This document shows positions 61,511-64,000 of a stretch of 64,000 nucleotides of DNA, in pieces. Origin of the DNA: Enterococcus_D entomosocium (GTDB lineage: Bacteria; Bacillota; Bacilli; Lactobacillales; Enterococcaceae); the NCBI RefSeq assembly GCF_030441895.1, contig NZ_JARJAS010000014.1; one strand, written 5' to 3'. Under the pieces are notes generated by a model. That model ran no database searches and was not told where the DNA came from. It was given only the letters and a program-made list of their open reading frames with translations. The position numbers were made by a program, and so were the translations under genes. How positions within the stretch are numbered: the first letter of the stretch is position 1; the number at the start of each line of letters is the position of its first letter.

Positions 61511-62387
61511 TCAGCTCCTTTCCCGTATACTGAGCTAAGAAAGCCAATAATTTAGTATTGAATTCTTCAAAAGAACCAAAAAAAGTATCAATTTGTCGGA
61601 ATTCTTTTTCTACGATTGCTTTCTTTAAACGCAATGTTTGATATTGCTGCTGCAGGCGTTCTTTTTCAGCAAAAACTTCTTCATTATTATTTGAATATCT
61701 TTCCCATTCTCTACGTTTGGCTTCTAGAGCTTTCCGGTCAGAAGTCAAACGCTCTAGTTCTTCATCGATTTTTGTCCGATTGAAAAAGCCCTTTGATTCC
61801 GTCAATTCATTTTCGGCTTCCGTAAGTTTATCGATCTGATTTTGGATTTCCTTCACTTCTGATAACGCAGTGATCCGTTTGGCTTCCAGCTTGTCCATCT
61901 GCTGTTCGATTGCTGTCAGCATCTCACGATTGCCTCGTTGGAACTTTTCCCATTCTTCATCTATCTCAGGGATAACAAAAATTTCGGGAATACTCGCATC
62001 GATACCAATCGTCGCTCGCTCATGATAATAGGTTCCTAACTTATAGTAATGCACCGTAGGAGATATTTTGGCACAATGCATCATAAATGGGAAAGCTTGG
62101 GTAAAGTTATCGTGGAACTTCCTTGATAACAATTCATCAATCTCATGATTTTGATTTGATGTTTCTTTTAACTGTTTGTGTAATCGACCATTATATATAC
62201 GATAAATTTCAGGAATATCCTCTTTTTCGATCGCGACTTCAAAATCTTGCAGGTCTTGCAGCATCTGACCTATATTTTTTGAGGCCACTTGTTTTATATC
62301 GCCAAAGGATACTTCTTCATTCGTTGAAACTGAAACAACGTCTTGATCTTGAACAACATTTTGTTCTTTTTTGGCATCGTCAGTCAT
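61473..62387 (-). CDS. Unknown coiled-coil protein
   Basis: 304 residues, not recognised. A soluble N-terminal domain (about 25-150) is followed by a long coiled coil from about 150 to 265 (for example EQQMDKLEAKRITALSEVKE and LQQQYQTLRLKKAIVEKEFR). No membrane helix, no ATPase motif. AGGAGG six bases before the ATG. First of a two-gene operon next to the rRNA operon end; overlaps the second gene. Confidence 0.72.
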   Translation of the reverse strand: MTDDAKKEQNVVQDQDVVSVSTNEEVSFGDIKQVASKNIGQMLQDLQDFEVAIEKEDIPEIYRIYNGRLHKQLKETSNQNHEIDELLSRKFHDNFTQAFPFMMHCAKISPTVHYYKLGTYYHERATIGIDASIPEIFVIPEIDEEWEKFQRGNREMLTAIEQQMDKLEAKRITALSEVKEIQNQIDKLTEAENELTESKGFFNRTKIDEELERLTSDRKALEAKRREWERYSNNNEEVFAEKERLQQQYQTLRLKKAIVEKEFRQIDTFFGSFEEFNTKLLAFLAQYTGKELIEIDERNTEKSS

Positions 62388-62418
62388 ATGATCCCTCCTA
62401 AAAATACTTCACTACTAG

Positions 62419-62477
62419 TGTATCATTTTTTTCCATAAAAAGTTATTTTAAGTGATTGTTTTTAGTAAAATGATACA
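62419..62477. repeat. Inverted repeat between the rRNA end and the coiled-coil operon
   Basis: TGTATCATTTT-N37-AAAATGATACA, perfect 11-bp arms. May be an operator at the promoter of the coiled-coil operon. Confidence 0.5.
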
Positions 62478-62490
62478 TCGTTGTAATAAC

Positions 62491-62522
62491 AAAAAAACAC
62501 ATGTCAATGAAGACATGTGTTT
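62491..62522 (-). terminator. rRNA operon terminator
   Basis: Minus-strand stem AAACACATGTC / GACATGTGTTT followed by seven T's, just after the 5S gene. Confidence 0.9.
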
Positions 62523-62526
62523 GACT

Positions 62527-62642
62527 GCGTGGCGACGTCCTACTCTCACAAAGGGAAACCCTTCACTACAATCGGCGCTAAGAAGCTTAACTTCTGTGTT
62601 CGGCATGGTTACAGGTGTATCCTTCTTGCTATCGCCACCACA
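62527..62642 (-). rRNA. rrf: 5S ribosomal RNA
   Basis: Minus-strand sequence begins TGTGGTGGCGATAGC and contains CCATGCCGAACACAGAAGTT, the standard 5S core, and ends GTCGCCACGC. 116 bases. Boundaries by eye to within a few bases. No tRNA gene between it and 23S. Confidence 0.95.
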
Positions 62643-62723
62643 CTATTCAATTGAGTAAGTGTTGCTCACTCAAAACTGGATCGAAGAAATCAAAACGCTA
62701 CGAGTTTACGTGCTTTTTCTTTT

Positions 62724-64000
<1,277 letters not shown>

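Overview
The window is chromosomal DNA of a low-GC Gram-positive coccus, most probably an Enterococcus. Supporting signs are the glnQHMP-type transporter, the RexAB-type addBA pair, pheST behind a T-box, ahpCF, a Psr/LCP gene beside SEDS genes, strong AGGAGG ribosome binding sites and a typical enterococcal 5S/23S end. I cannot fix the species; the moderate GC and the gene set would suit the casseliflavus/gallinarum branch, but that is a guess. No insertion sequence, phage, CRISPR array or integrase is visible.

Layout. 1-9.2 kb: start of glutamate racemase, an amino-acid ABC operon, trpS, T-box controlled pheST and a self-regulated HxlR gene. 9.2-17.2 kb: addBA recombination nuclease and signal peptidase I. 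17.4-21.3 kb: succinate-semialdehyde dehydrogenase, a nitroreductase and small membrane or unknown proteins. 21.4-28.7 kb: a P1B-4 metal ATPase with two operator dyads, divergent from a three-gene Rnf-like electron-transfer operon, then small unknown genes and an ECF S-component with a DUF4430 lipoprotein. 28.9-36.7 kb: C69 dipeptidase, a malX-malY-rpiR sugar PTS locus, a flavodoxin-fold oxidoreductase and D-amino-acid aminotransferase.

36.8-45.6 kb: AI-2E-type permease, GNAT, and a cell-envelope operon (two SEDS glycosyltransferases, PAP2 phosphatase, LCP protein) whose leader is a magnesium-sensing M-box riboswitch. Next to it is a MutS2-like ATPase without the Smr nuclease domain, behind what looks like a leader-peptide attenuator. 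45.9-53.8 kb: ahpCF with a PerR-like box, a PadR/HAAS pair with a clear operator, and a Fur-boxed siderophore ABC operon. 54.4-62.4 kb: a NADH-oxidase-like flavoprotein lacking the redox cysteine with an Mga-like regulator and a divergent permease, a methyltransferase/oxidoreductase pair, and two unknown coiled-coil or acidic proteins. 62.5-64 kb: 5S and the 3' part of 23S rRNA, read leftward.

The strongest candidates for something new are the M-box in front of the SEDS/LCP operon, the attenuated Smr-less MutS2 relative, and the reduced Rnf-like operon. Most of the rest is ordinary core metabolism with readable local control sites (Fur, PerR, cre, HxlR, PadR, ArsR/SmtB-like, T-box).
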